From assembly GCA_021397835.1 (NCBI GenBank), contig JAJFZO010000889.1, forward strand, positions 1,674,001-1,738,000: a DNA stretch of 64,000 nucleotides, read 5' to 3'. This DNA comes from Moringa oleifera (Eukaryota > Streptophyta > Magnoliopsida > Brassicales > Moringaceae). The number at the start of each line of letters is the position of its first letter. Position 1 is the first letter of the stretch. A program made the position numbers and the translations under genes. The notes below the pieces were generated by a model, which was not told the DNA's origin, made no database searches, and saw only the letters and a program-made list of their open reading frames with translations. This document shows positions 48,010 through 61,866 of the stretch, piece by piece.

Positions 48010-49177
48010 GCCTTGATGTCCGTTAAACCCCTACATACTATTATAAACAGCTCTGTTTTCCATGAGAATCAGCTTCCAGAGGCAAGAATTGAAAATGAGC
48101 TATCGACAATTATAGGGATGATTTTATTTTGACCGCCGGAGCCACGGCACTAAGGCGTCATGTGGATAGTGAGCATATCCATTTTCTTCAAATGATAATC
48201 TGACATGCCAAACTCCTCAATCTCAAATGGTTTACACATTAAGACCACCACTTCTATACAGATGTTTCCACTGGAAGACAATGAATTAGATGAAACGCAG
48301 GTAACATCAACCTCACTGAATTACAACTCATTGACCACATTCCCTCACATGCCAAACTATGGATTGTTCTGACTCTGGGCAAATGATGCTATGTTTTATC
48401 GCCCTTTCCCAACTTTAGATTTTGTCCATTATCCAACAAAAACACATGCAAAGAGGAACAGATTATATTTTAATGCCAAAAACCTCCAGCGCAACCCTTC
48501 CAAGAAGACCAATGCTTCTTCCGTGCATCCAATCAGACTGCTGCACCCAATCATTTGAACCTAACCCAACCTCATGTGAGGCTTTCCTTCCTTTTTTCCC
48601 CCTCTTGCCAATAGAAACCTTTGAGTTGATAAGGTACACAACAGATGATACCGCACTCACCTTTTTTACTCCCAACTTTTTCCCAAATTATTTGGCAGTA
48701 CGCATAACTTAGCATCTACCCTAACCAGCACCAACTAAATCTGTTATTCCGTGATGCAATACATTATTTCCTGAAGCTATCACCCTAGCTTTGATAGACT
48801 GTGTTCCAGCATACAAGGAACTTGATACAATGACATGACACATTTGCCTTACTAATAACAGTGCTCTTCCCGGGGCATGGTGCTGATCAACTGATTTTTT
48901 CTGACATAAAAGTGCTAAAATAACTCACCTTAATACCAATCTTAGCCCACATGTACACTGTCAGCAGGAGCAAAAATTCTGAATAAGCATATTGCAAAGA
49001 TATTTTATATGTCAGGTGCTAGAACAAGCATAAAAGCAAACATCCAGCCCACTAAGACAAAGATAGAATCATGATCTATTGGCTCACAAAATCAAGCCAC
49101 TATAACAGGAATCTTGTTTTCATCAAATTGCAGATTCTTAGCCCACTTCAAAGACTTGAACCAATATCCTTCGTAGT
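48010..49177. other. Intergenic / 3' region of the BRIP-like gene
   Basis: Moderate-complexity sequence without a convincing frame; the part nearest 49,177 probably includes the BRIP-like 3' UTR. Frames on both strands at 48,420-48,710 overlap each other and match nothing I recognise. Confidence 0.45.
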
Positions 49178-52100
49178 TTATCTAGTATTCAAATCAAATT
49201 CTCCCACTTCACGCCACTGGTCCTGCTCGCCTGCGTCTCCATTTTCATTTTCATCATCATTCAAGAAATCATCAGATGGCTCCTTGTCATCTCTCTGTGC
49301 ATTGTTTCCCCATCCATTTGTCAACTCATCTGAATTAACAGTATGTTCGCGTTGCCCCAAGTCATGACCAATTGGAAGATTGTTGCCTTGCGACCCAAGT
49401 ACGCTTGCCCTTATTGGAGCCTGAGCCATCATCTCAACTTGAGCTTGAGATTCAGCTCGAGCTTGCTCTGCGTGAGCAAGAGCTGCCATTCGCAACTTAG
49501 CTTCGTGAGCCTCCCGACCAGCCTTCTCCCTTGACTCAATTTCTGCTTTCAATTCAATGATGGCTTTTCTCTCCTCTTGGAGGAGAGCCTGCTCAATCAT
49601 CAATCTCTCCTCAGATCGAAATTCCCCCATAGCTCGCTTGCGGGTTATTATATTGAAAGCAAGTGTCTGTTTCTCAAATGTGGCTGTGAATTCTGCAACT
49701 TTGGCAGCAATGTTGTTATCCCACTGCTGGAAGCGTGATGGCATCTGACCTGTTGTATCTGAATCAAGAATTCTATCATCCTCCTCTGCTTCATAGTCTG
49801 CTACAACATGGTAAGGTAGTAATCTGCATAAGTTGAGGGAAAAGATAGATATGAGAAAGCAGGATGACACAACATGTACCAACATGAAGATTATTTAATT
49901 AAATTCTGGGGCATTAGTGTTCTACTTTCTCTGATTTATTATTGTAATTCCTGTGATAGATGTGGCAAGCAACTGCTTTACAGGGAAGCAGCAGGCAATA
50001 CTAGTTCACATCCTTCAACCATTATCACTCAGATTCATAAATACACATTTTCTAAAACATAAATTCTGACCACCTGACCTTGGATGCTTGAAGTAGAGGC
50101 ACCAAGTTCTCTGTTATTTCTAATGTCATCAATGGTGCACTAATTAAGTTTTCTCAATTTTTCTTTTGAAACTGTATGTACCAGGCACAGATACATGTTG
50201 GTAAACTATTTTGGATTGATGGCACAACATAAATCATTGTCCATTGGACCAATAAAAAACAGAATACAAGTAAGAAAAAGTACTCGGGTGGCAACCCCCT
50301 TGGTGCTTAGGTAAATAAAATTCTTATGCAAAAGAAATACGAGTAATAACAGAAGTCATAAATCCTCCTCACATCCCAAGTATCTTTCAAGCATAAACCA
50401 AGTAAATATAAGCCCAACAAAATACATAAATCAACTTCACCGATCATTAAGTCTTTATATTGTTTAACAATACAAGAAAAATACCAAATATAACATAGAT
50501 AACAAACTTCAGGCAACAAATATAATTAAGTAATCGACTTTAATCATTTATCTTATATTAAATCTAGTAATCAATTTAGAAAAGAAAAATAAAGAAGCAT
50601 GTGATCAAGTTCTAACACAAGAAAGGGAAAACATGTCAGGTTTGCATAGCAGTTTAGTAACTCAAACAGGTGACCTCCAAGATACCACCGAGACACTGAC
50701 CCCTAAAGCATGTCTGCCTGTTCTATATCACCTTCTCATCATGGAAACTTAATAATGTCAGAGAAAAAGATTTTTCTTTGAAGCAATGAAGAAAATCTTT
50801 TTGAAGTGCTTGGACAACCAATGAAAAGTGACAAAACTCAAAAGAAAGAAACCATATAAGTAGTGCACAAACCTACATGAGTTTCTTTTTCAATTTAAAT
50901 AACCAAAAGATGCTAGTGCAGCTCAAGTATGCGTAAAGACTGGTACGAGAACTGATGGAATTTGTTGGTCTTCACCTTCATTGTCACACATTGAGCACTG
51001 CATATAGGTACAGTACAAGATTTGCAAGTATAAATTTAAAGGCAATTTGTTATTCCTAATATAAGAGATTTGAATACGTAAAGTACAAAAGTTTATTATT
51101 AAGAAAGAAATTATAAGAAGGTCATTAGTTTACCATAAGATTCTCCAGCTGATGAGCTGCTCATTTGAAATTACATCTCTGTTAAATGAATTTATGTTAC
51201 AACATCTGATCACGGACCAAGCAAGAGGCTATTATCAGAAGATAAACTGAAAATGGAGTTTGCACTCATAACCTAATAAATAAGTTTGGCCTTAGTACAA
51301 TGGTGATGTGAAGGGACATATAAAAACATGCACTACTAGTTTCAGGGAGAAATGTATCTTAGAATGGTATATGTTGCATTAGGAAGCAACACTTGATATG
51401 TTCGACATTTATACATTGCACCTCTGTTTTCAAGAAGATTACTGCTAAAATACCAAACAAAGCAGATGACCAAGTTTTGTAATATGAATGGTAAGTGAAC
51501 CCAAGGTGCTCCCCATATCATGGTTAGGGCAAAAGAGGATTATTCCATTCACATCAAACACCAATATATACTCCATTGCATCTCAAAATGTCCAGCATAA
51601 CAAAAATGAGCACAGTGGAAAAAAAATCAAATAAGAATTTGAATGCAATAGAGAACCATCTATGGCTGCATGTACTGCATATAGACTACAAGAGGTACTA
51701 TTCTGCAAGCATTCATTAAGGGAAAGACAAGACCAGCCAGTGAAAAATACACCATAGTTTCCTATTCCATGATCTAGCAACTCAGTAGAAAACCCATCAT
51801 CAGAACTGAGCATATACTGGTAAGTTCGGATATGCAAGAACAAGAGTACACAGGTAAAACCAAGAATCTTCTTCTCCCATGATCTTTGAACCATTGACAC
51901 GGGATTAATCTTGCACTTAACAAACATGGCACAGCTTAAAGCTGCTGAGAAGAAAACTTAACCAGAAAATTAATTGTGTTACAGAAGCTGAATAAATCCA
52001 AATACTGAGTTCTGATTAGTTACCATCTAAGTTTATCACCTATCAGTTGGGAAAACCATGAAAATTGAAGAGAATCATTTTTCCCAACTCTAGTTCAGGC

Positions 52101-53462
52101 CATTTGTCATACAGCAAAATGCACAGTCAACTAATCCCATCTTCCCATATGTTCAAATTCATTCCCCAGTACAGGTCATACTAGACATTATCTAACAACT
52201 CGTTTTCCTCTTTTAAAAGTTAAATCTAAAATAAGATGGATCAAACTAGTGTTGTACTGGATCATCCAATTTTCTCTCCTGCAGTATTTTGTGGATGTTA
52301 TTCTGTCATGTAAATCCTATAGAGCAGTTGAATCTCCCCATATGCAGTATCACCAACCTATTACTGTAACCAGATGCTAACATTTGAGGACCAGTAATAC
52401 AGGGAAGCAATACAAAAGTACTCCTATCACATGCTCATGCATGTAATCTCAATTCCACATTCATTCAAAAACCTATCTGCCAGATATATGATTCATAGAT
52501 AACTGTACAATACAATGCTCTGAAAGACAATCTTCTATAGTAATTCTCCTTGGGTTAAGAGGGGCAGGGTGCAACAAATACACATCTAGTAATCATACAA
52601 ATATGTAATCTTAATGTTATGTAATGTGGGCAGGCAAGAAATCAAAATTCAAATGATGAAGGAAGCTACAAGAGAATTTGAATTCACAATTCTGTAGCTA
52701 AAAGCAAAGACAAGTCATTTGATAACCAAGGGGAACCCCATTTGTTTTTTAGCAACTAAACTGAACATAGAAAACACAATGTTCTAAACACTATCACTGA
52801 GGACAGCAACAAATATGAAGATCCAAGTTCACAAACCTCTCACAAGCATCTTCAAGTGAAGAGAAGGGACGCTTGAAATCAGGATGGCAGACCCGCCACG
52901 CATCCTGGTATGCGAACTGGAGCTCCACCTGGTTCAATGGTCGTATCACCTTCTGCTGCTGCTGCTGTTGCTGCTGCGGTTGTTGTTGTTGCGAGTGTTG
53001 CGCGTTCTGCTGCTGCAAATTGGGGTTCTGTTGCGGCAAATTGGGGCTTTGTTGAGGCAAATTGGGATTCTGCTGTGGTAAATTGGGGTTCTGCAGTGGC
53101 AAATTGGGGTTAGGGTTAGGGTTAGGGCTCTGTTGTTGGTTAACGGGACGATGGTGGAGGGGACCAGGAGAACGCAGATGAGCATCGATATTCGAGGGAA
53201 AACGAGAAATTGCGGCCTGCTGCTGCTGTTGCTGAGCTTGTTTTTGAAGCTGTTGTAAGAGAAGGAATTGCTGGTGGTGCTGTTGTTGATGTTGTTGTTG
53301 CTGCTGCTGCTGCTGTAGTTGTGGGTGCTGGTGTTGGTGGTGTTGGTGTTGGTTTTGGTGGTGTTGGTGTTGTGCCTGTTGTTGTTGCTGCTGCTGCTGC
53401 TGCTGCTGGTGTTGCAGGAGGAGATGTTGTTGCTGTTGAGCCAATGCCTTGGCTTCTTCCAT
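49178..53462 (-). CDS. GLTSCR1-domain, Gln-rich BRIP-like chromatin-remodelling subunit
   Basis: Exon 1 53,462-52,837 and exon 2 49,823-49,178, split by a 3,013-bp intron (GTTTGT...ATGCAG), give 423 aa. Residues about 9-83 are almost all Gln and His. About 116-153 hold NPNP and NLPQQN-type repeats, followed by another Gln run. The GLTSCR1 region (about 178-226) reads ELQFAYQDAWRVC, HPDFKRPFSSLEDACER then, across the intron, LLPYHVVADYEAEEDD; the splice joins AG to A within an Arg codon and restores the family motif exactly. A charged coiled-coil-like segment (about 245-325) follows, then an acidic tail ending GEFDLNTR. In Arabidopsis, GLTSCR1-domain proteins BRIP1/2 associate with the SWI/SNF ATPase BRAHMA in the nucleus; the same role is inferred here. 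The start is the first ATG before EEAKALAQQ. Confidence 0.88.
49824..52836 (-). other. Large intron of the BRIP-like gene
   Basis: About 3 kb of unique, moderately AT-rich sequence. No frame or repeat stands out, and phase matching of the two flanking exons leaves no need for an extra exon. It may contain regulatory sequence, but nothing specific is visible. Confidence 0.7.
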
Positions 53463-53599
53463 TTCAATTTCTGTCTCTCTTTCCCTCCCTAGAGACAATG
53501 CATCCTTCTCCGCTCTACAATGACCCTTCACTCCGGTGTGTTTTTAAGTTTGCGAGACACGTGAGGCGCAGATATTTACTCAAGTCCATCAAATTTTTA

Positions 53600-56500
53600 A
53601 ACATTTATATATATATATATATATATATAAGTAGATAGATTTAAATAATGATATATACATACAAAATTGAATAATAAATGGCATGGTATATTTTTTAATT
53701 ATAAAATCTTTTTCTTACAAATAAAGCGCTTGAAAATCAATAAATATTTTTTTATGTTTAATTTTGCTACCGAAATTTATGGGTTTCCTAACTCAGTAAT
53801 ACGTGAAAACGAGAAATAACTATTTTCCTTTTCACAGTGAGAGGGAAGATTTATTGCCAAAATGAAAGGCATTACTCTGAGTTGGATGACCCAATATATT
53901 ATGTCCCTATTATAAATCATAATGGTTACATGCGTGTATTCTATCGAGACTTAATGGAACATCTCATAAAGAAATTATAGATTATGTTATAATTTTAGCT
54001 ATTAGTTTATATAATTTTCTTGTTGCAAAACTATATATTAAGAATAATCCTAAATTAAAAGGATTAAGGGTTTTACTATCCTTAAATCTAAAGAAGCTCG
54101 GGTTAATTTTTGCCTTTGCGATTTTCAATTTTTTATTATATTAAATAATAAAAAATAAATTAAATATTATAAATAAATTTATCTTATTAAATAATTTAAA
54201 ATAAATTTTAATTTATTAATTTTTTATCAAATTAAGTTTTAATTCAAATGACATTAAATTTCAAAGTTAACACAATAAAATTTGTAAAAAAAGAAATTAA
54301 ACATTAAAATAAATTAAAACAACTAATTTCTTATCATTAAAAATTTTAAATAAATATTAAAAAATTTAAACTTTGAGCGTTATTTGTAATTTTAATTTTG
54401 GAGATTACACTGTCAAACTTTTAAGTTTGTTTGATTTCAATTTTATTACCGGATTCTTTTAACTTCATTAATGAAAGTAAAAAGTTTTCAAAAACTTTTT
54501 GAGAATATGAAAAGCACCACTGCCGATTTTTATTTATTGACTAAAGCACGGATATCTACTTCAATCACTCAATCATCATTCATTGTCATTCATCCCTCGT
54601 CGAAACAAACTCTAAGGTTATAATTAGAATTATCGACGTACGATTTGCAAATTCATTAAATTTTTTGGTGAATTATACAAATAAGTATCTTAATTAATCA
54701 ATGATTTTTTTACTCATTCGATTGTCTTTTTCATCGATATTAACGTCAAGATGAGATTTTGTCATGTGATTTCAAATCTATTTGCATGTGCTTGAATACC
54801 CGACATTGTTATCTCAATTTTTTGTCTGTATAAGTCAATCTTAAATTCTTTCACTGTATTTATAAAATGATGAAAACATAGGGATGAAGATGAGTTTACA
54901 TATTTGAAATTTGAGATAATTTTGTGTGGTCTATTCTATTGGTAAGTGTTTGTGCAAATGCAATAAAAGTTGTTCAATTACTTTAACAAATTAAAAAATT
55001 CGATGTAAAAAAATATTTTGTTTATTATGGACACTATAGGTTTCTGGAACCTCATGCGTTGATTTTGTTTTTTGATGTTATATTAATGAATTTTTTTTAT
55101 GCATTTTGTCTTTATATGATATCACTATATGGGTATAGTGCAAATCACCGCATGTGTATCATTGTTTTACTTACTGAAAGAATATTACGTACATCATTTT
55201 GTAACATATGGTGTCACTTAAAACTTTTGTGCTTTTATGTTGATTTTATTGTTTCTTATTTCCTTTTTAGGTTGCACCAGTAGATTTATCTTTGTTCAAA
55301 TATTAGTTGCATTATAGGAGTCAATTTGTTGAGATGCCAACTAAAACATATAATTCAGATAAAGTGTTCGCATTTAATAAGATAAATAGTAACGAGTTTA
55401 CAATTATTAAACCGATTAGTATGCTAAAAAGGAAAGTACTTGGATCAATTCAATTACGTTTTATTACCAATTCCCTGACAAAAGCATGGCAAATGATTTG
55501 AAGGAGTTGTTGCTTGATTCAGACGTGAATAGAATGCTTAATAAGATCTATGAAACATGTAGGCATGTTGATATAATGCAGTGAACATGTCATAACAAGC
55601 TTCTATTGACTAGCAATGTGATGCTTTTAGTGACTAGCTATCAAAATTTTATTTTTCAAATAAAAAAGGCATATAAGTTATTTTACTTTTTTAAAAAAAA
55701 TAGATCCAAGAGTCAATTATATGTAGGGAAGGATTAACACCTCTATAACCCTCAAACTTGGTGTCAATTAAATTAAATTTATTTTTTCAGATGTAACATT
55801 AAGCATAACATTTAAACTAAAACATAATTTTTTAAACTAGGTATTTTGGGTAGAACGCCAAGATTTCACAATCATTTTATCCTTAATGCTCTAAAATAAT
55901 TTTTTAGAAGAAATGAACTTCATAATTGTTCCATCTCTTTTCTCTTAAATTTAAGGATATTTTATGAAATAAAAAAATTTTAAAATTATTAACTATGATT
56001 GAAAACTATAATATCCTAATTTCTAAGCAACAAATATAATAACAAGCAATTTCAATTCTTGATCTCTACTTTATTGAAGATGAAATGTATATACAATCTT
56101 AAATTCCAATATGAGAAATGAATTCAAAAAAACTTACAAAAATGAATAAACCCTAGATGAGCTAATCTTTTTCCCAAACGTAGCTTCTTAAAAGCGAAGG
56201 AATGATTTGTGTTTCTCTTCTTTTTTTTTTTTAATTAGTGAATTATGTGTCTGAATGTCTTATGTGAGCTTATACTACCTTTATTTATAGCAATTTTTAA
56301 GGTGCACATTAATGAACTGACCCAAGCTACTAAACTAAAATGGTCAATGCCATTTAAACACTTACCTAGTAAACTCTTAAAAGGCACCTAAAGCTGTCTC
56401 TAACAGTACTCATAAAACTGCTATTATGTAATGCTACCTTGATGTGTTTTTCTTGTGTATGTGCTGCGACTGATCTTTTTTATTGTCTTTTATTTGATCC

Positions 56501-59500
56501 TCTAAAGTTTCAAGATGGATTTATATGTTCTTAATTATGCACTTCTTTGGTTGCAGGATGAAGTTGTTTGGATTCCAATGCTAAAGCCTTTAGAGAAAAA
56601 TTATGAATGGTTTATTAATGCAATTGTACATACCATGTGTCAAATCCCTTGTATGACCATATCACAAGTTCTCAAAGAGTTGCAAGTGCCTTGTTATCTT
56701 AAAGCTTTGTACACGAAACATGGACTCCTAGGTTGCTATCATGTTTGAAGTTCGTAAATGCACCCAAAGAGCTACCAAGCACTCTTTAATACTTGTTTTA
56801 ACAACTAAGACATGGATAGTTAGGTTATTGCTAGGCATGGATAGTTAGCGTGTTGCTATGTCTTAACTCCTGAAAGTGGACCATGATCTATGATTAATCA
56901 AACTGCTGACATATCTCTGCTACACAAGTGTCACTATCGCATCACTTGTTTCTAAATCAAGCATTAGATTCACTAAGCACCTACAACAAGGCTTTCCAAC
57001 TATTGACACATCATAACAATAAACCCAAACGAGTCAAATAGTTGGGTATAACAGCCAGTTATTCTTTAACTGGTATGCATGTAGGGCGCCCTCTATATTG
57101 TTCATTCCTTAACTAGCATTCATTTCTTGCTATAAAAATCCAAATTTTACATAACATAACCTTTTTCCTCATTTTTGCTCATATTTTGCATCTTATTTCC
57201 CCCTTTATGAATTTCTCGAACTTAGCTTCTAATTTTTAGAGTTGACATAATAACACTTATATTTTTATATACATTTCTTGTCTCCTTTCTATTTTATTTC
57301 ATTACCATAAGTGAAATAGGTCTTCAGATATCACTTCACATGATTTAGCTAGGCTTAGGAATCATTTTATCAATTGTAACAGCTTATCTTGTACCTAGTT
57401 GGGCTGCTAACATCCTACACCACCTCCTTTTAATTGTTGCCTTGCAACACCTAGTAATGTATCTAATAGTGCCTAATGAAATTATTACGATTTGCCAACT
57501 ACCTTGAAATCCAATGAGTGCTTATATGACAGAGGCACCAATGCCTTAAGGCTTTGTTTGGCTCAACCCTTCTTCAAATCTTTTACCCACAAAACTTACT
57601 TAAAGCCTAAATCATTTTTCATCATTTAAATGAGGCAAAATTAGGTATCGACACGAACAATGAATGTTTAATCTAGCCTTTTGCTCAAAAGATAAAAATT
57701 TTATAATAGATGAATGAAAAGTAAAAGAACACTAATTTTTTGCTTTTAGACGTTTAGAAAGGTACTATTCATGTCTTCAAAAATCTTTTTATACCTAAAT
57801 TCAAAAATTTAGTTGTTACAAACTAAAATATGTACTTTTAAAATGTTTGTTGGTGTTATCATCTTTTTTATCAGTGCTACTACTCAAACTAGCTAGTACC
57901 TCACATAAATTTTGAATTTGAAATGTTGTACGAGTGCACCACTATAAGTACTGATAGTATCACCTTAACGAGGCTAATTTTCAATGAGAGACAATGGTAT
58001 TACCTCAAACAAAAATTTTGGCAATGCCATCGCTTAATCGGCCGATGTTATGGCTTACCACTATAAGTATTACTTTAGACTATGATATTGCTATGTGGCT
58101 AGTGGTACCATCTCTTTACTCCTTACACTCATTTTTTCTCCTCTTTTGCTCAAACACTTCAAATAAGTTTTAAAATTAATTTTTCTTTTTCAAGTTAAGA
58201 TATTTCAAACAAATATGTTTTAAAGTTGTTTGGAAGACGATATTCAAATATAACATTTGCATAGCCAATTTCATGAAAGAAGATGCACGAATGTGTATGT
58301 GCGTGAGCATTCATCCCATTTGAACAATCTTAAAGTTTTAAACGTATCAATTCTTATTATAAAAGTAGCTTTTATTTTCTTCATCCTTATCAAATATTAA
58401 CCAATCTCAACTTCTCATTTCTTTCTTATTAATAATTCATTGCCCATTTGATAAAAGAGTTAATCCTTTATAATAAGTTTGTTATCATTAAAATGAATCC
58501 TTTAATCACTCAATGGCACTATGAAGCTAACAGATAATATTGCTATATCAAGCAATAATACTTCTATAGATAAAGTGAACAATGTTTTTTTTTTCTTTTG
58601 CAAAATCATTTCTCTTGAAAATCATTGTTTTCCAAAGTCATATGGAGCTCTTCTTTCAAATTAAATCATTTGAAAAAAAAATATTATTTTATAATCATTT
58701 TAATATAGATGTATGAGTGCTTATGCAAAATGATTTATGCAACAAACTTATAAGATTTACAAATTATACTTACAAATCCTACTTTAAGGTTCATCTCTTC
58801 ATCTTTTTGTTTGATTTAGGCTTTTTTGGATATTGTTTTTGGAGCCTTACGATTTTTTCATCATTTCATGTTTGGTTAAAGAATCACTAAATTTTGTCTC
58901 TTGAATCTCACTTCATGCTTGCTAGTTACAATATGATTAAGTGCGTGATCTTAATTTAAGAAAGTCATGCAAGTATATGACACTCATTGATGATATAACT
59001 TATTTATTATCATCAAAATATTTCGTTATGTTATTGAGTTATAGGATTATCGATATCTTAAATGCTCATACACCTCATGATCGATGCTAACAAAACATTA
59101 ATAATATGGTTACATCACAATACTAGAAAAAAAAAACTTAAAATAACATAAAATTAACTAAAATCATAAACCATATTTAAATCATGATAACAAAGGAAAA
59201 AAAAAAAAAGGAATTGAATGAGAAGCAGTAGCTTGCATTTGTCTACAGATTGTGTCTTTGATTTCAAAGCCAAAAAGCTACTTATTTATTTATAAAATTA
59301 TGAACTTAATTAAAATGCGCATACTCAAAATGCGTTTTAAACTTATTTATAATTATTTTTTAATTATCAAACTCATCCGAAATTTATTGTATTTATATAT
59401 AAATATTTTTTATGAATTTTAATAAGATAATGGATATCTCATTTATTAAAAATTTATTTATTAACTCATTTAATATAATTAAATAATAAAATAAATTAAT

Positions 59501-60600
59501 AATATCAATAAAATAACAAGCATATATAATCTTTTATTATTGAAATAAAAATAAAATTTAATAATAAATTTTTGTAACAATAAATTAAAATTTTTAACAA
59601 AACTAAATTTAAATTTAAAAATATAAAATATTAATTTAGTTATATAAACGGATTCTAATGATAAATATTAAAAAATTTAAATTTAAATATGATTTATTAA
59701 AATTTATTTATAAAATTGTCCAAATCTAAATTATTAAAATTAAATATAATCGAATATTCGGATAAACACAATTGATGCTATCAAAAAATAACGAGTGATA
59801 AGATCAGTACACGTAGTGCAAAATCTCTTAGACATGAAAATGTAAAAATAATTTGCGAAAGAAAATTACTTTCAAAAAGCGTTGTTATATGATTAAAATA
59901 TCTTTTGATGTTCAAATTAGAGATTTTAAATAAATGAATAATATGTTAAGAAAAGAGTCGAGAGATCGATATAATAGTTTATTTGAATCTTTTTTTATAT
60001 TTTTCGTTAAAAATATTATTATAATTTTATTGTATTGAGTAAATCACACGTTTTTCATCAAAATGTTTTACCTTTTTTACTGCAGATAAAATAGTTAATA
60101 CTTGATCTCTTAATTATTTTTTTCTCAAACGGTCGTATTTTTCATCTACATTATTAGATCAACGACAAATGACCTTCTTACCATGCCGACACTTCCCTGA
60201 TCCTCTTTGTGATTATACGGGAAACACGACTTCGGACAGTATAGGCACTCATGACTGATACATAAGCATCTCTTGTTGCAGATTTGGCGATGACTGAAGG
60301 GCGTTAATTGGTGATGCAGGGACACCTGGACTGCTTCTGCAAAATGGATTTGTGGTGCCAAAACATCAATGCATGGCACAAAAGGGCCAACTAGTTTGTC
60401 AAAATTTACTTTTGCATCTAATAGTATCACTTATATTTTTGTTTTGTTTAACACTTCTAATTTTTCTAACTTTTTCAAAATTCATTCATGTTCATTCAAG
60501 TTTATCTTAAACTATAAAACAACACAAAACACATAAAAATGCTCATAAAAATTTTTAAAATATAAAAATTTTAATTTTAAAATATCAAATTAATGAATGT
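53600..60600. other. Gene-poor 7-kb interval
   Basis: AT-rich with short frames only. A TA tract lies at 53,606-53,628. Frames at 55,307-55,501 and 56,515-56,748 and, on the minus strand, 60,146-60,430 are open but match no family I recognise. The last lies in a less AT-rich patch (60,130-60,420) that could be a gene fragment. 57,900-58,100 has repeated CACTATAAGTA-type words. Confidence 0.45.
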
Positions 60601-61036
60601 AATATCCACTTCATATCTTATCAAAGTTTTAGAGAAAGTCAACAATTTGAACGAGCCTGGCTCATTGATAGTTTTGTACCTACCAGAGGATCTTATTTAG
60701 CATCTTGTTGCCGACATATTAAATGAAAAATGCAGTGTCAGTATTTATAAGATCGATTGGCATCCCCTGCAACACGAGGTGGATCATGCTTGAATTACGA
60801 ACAAAACCCTCAAGCTATTACTAAATAAATAAATAAATAACATAATTGTCCGAAGGAAATCACTGTCAAGCTCGAGTGTCCTTGCCTTATCGCTTAGCTG
60901 TTTGCAGGTAAAGATCAAGTTGCCCCACGCCTTGATGACCATTTATCCTCTCCCCACACACCTGTCGAGCTGCTAATTCCCAGTACAAATATGGCATGGC
61001 TTTAATGTGCCAAGAAACAGCGAGGACGCCGTGTAG

Positions 61037-61077
61037 ACACGTGGCTATGCCATAAAGATCAAAGCTCATGCCACGTG
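61037..61077 (+). promoter_or_regulatory. Paired G-box/ABRE elements upstream of PLAT-10
   Basis: ACACGTGGC at 61,037-61,045 and CCACGTGT at 61,071-61,078, their CACGTG cores 34 bp apart and about 105-140 bp before the TATA box. Paired ACGTG elements are the typical arrangement for ABF/AREB-type bZIP control. The flanking promoter is unusually GC-rich for this window. Confidence 0.65.
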
Positions 61078-61170
61078 TTTGCATCTGGTAACAGATACTC
61101 GCAAGGCACTGTTGGGCAGGGCACCGGATCATTCGCTCCTCCTATTCAAGAACGTGCTAGTTTTCGATGT

Positions 61171-61186
61171 CCAATTATTTATATAT
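61171..61186 (+). promoter_or_regulatory. Core promoter of PLAT-10
   Basis: CGATGTCCAATTATTTATATATC: the CCAAT box (61,171-61,175) is now direct rather than inverted, and TATATAT lies at 61,180-61,186, 45 nt before the ATG. Confidence 0.75.
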
Positions 61187-61230
61187 CTTGCGTGTATACC
61201 TTGGGCCACGAAGCTTCAAACTTTAATTCC

Positions 61231-61866
61231 ATGGCTCGTTTCGGCGGTTTCCTTCTTCCTCTTCTTCTGGTTGTATCTTTCGCAGCCTTCGCTCTTGCCG
61301 TAAGTTACCCTCTCAAACCCACATCATCCCCACCACTTCCCCACATAATAAGATCTCTAATTTTGTTGCGTGATTGTTTGATTTAAATGCAGGAAGATGA
61401 GGTCGATTGTGTGTACACTGTGTACATCAGGACCGGGTCGATCTTCAAGGCCGGCACAGACTCCATCATCAGCCTGACGCTCTACGACGCCTACGGGTAC
61501 GGCGTGCTTATCCCGAATCTCGAGGCCTGGGGCGGGCTCATGGGTCCTGGCTACAACTACTTCGAGAGGGGCAATTTGGACATTTTCAGCGGCAGGGGAC
61601 CGTGTCTGTCCTCCCCCATCTGCGCGATGAACCTCACCTCCGACGGGTCAGGACCCCACCATGGCTGGTACTGCAACTACGTGGAGGTAACGACGACTGG
61701 GGTCCACACCCCTTGCACTCAGCAGCAGTTCACCGTCGAGCAGTGGCTCGCCCTCGATACTTCGCCGTATCAGCTCACTGCGATCAGGAATAATTGTGGG
61801 GCTCAGTTTGTTGGGCATCACGATCGAATCAAATCTACGTCCGGTGGGTTGTCCGCTTCTGCTTGA
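61231..61866 (+). CDS. PLAT-10: PLAT/LH2-domain protein, intermediate type
   Basis: Exons 61,231-61,299 and 61,393-61,866 (intron 93 bp) give 180 aa. Signal peptide MARFGGFLLPLLLVVSF...LA (B-like MAR start), a short acidic lead EDEVD, then CVYTVYIRTG, FKAGTDSIISLTLYDAY, AWGGLMGPGYNYF, LDIFSGRGPC, CAMNLTSDGSG, WYCNYV, CTQQQFTVEQWL, IRNNC and a tail GGLSASA unlike either type. The IRNNC motif and the 3' block GTGTGGTGTTTCCCAGAAAA are A-like, whereas exon 1 and intron length are B-like. All six shared Cys are intact and the coding sequence is the most GC-rich of the array. It lies 13 kb from the nearest PLAT gene, beyond the BRIP-like gene. Confidence 0.93.

Noticed and set aside
53106..53127. 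Telomere-like TTAGGG repeats on the plus strand
   Set aside because: They are the reverse complement of Asn-Pro codons in the BRIP-like exon (NPNPNPN) and lack the plant TTTAGGG form; an interstitial telomere is not needed.
53210..53638. Ala/Val-rich plus-strand frame opposite the BRIP-like exon 1
   Set aside because: It is a shadow of polyglutamine CAG/CAA codons read on the other strand.
60146..60430. 94-codon minus-strand frame
   Set aside because: Composition is gene-like, but no family motif, start context or splice partner was identified; mentioned only as a possible fragment.
13150..61186. CRISPR-like reading of the evenly repeated PLAT blocks
   Set aside because: The repeats are diverged gene duplicates with introns in a eukaryotic genome, not short identical repeats with spacers.
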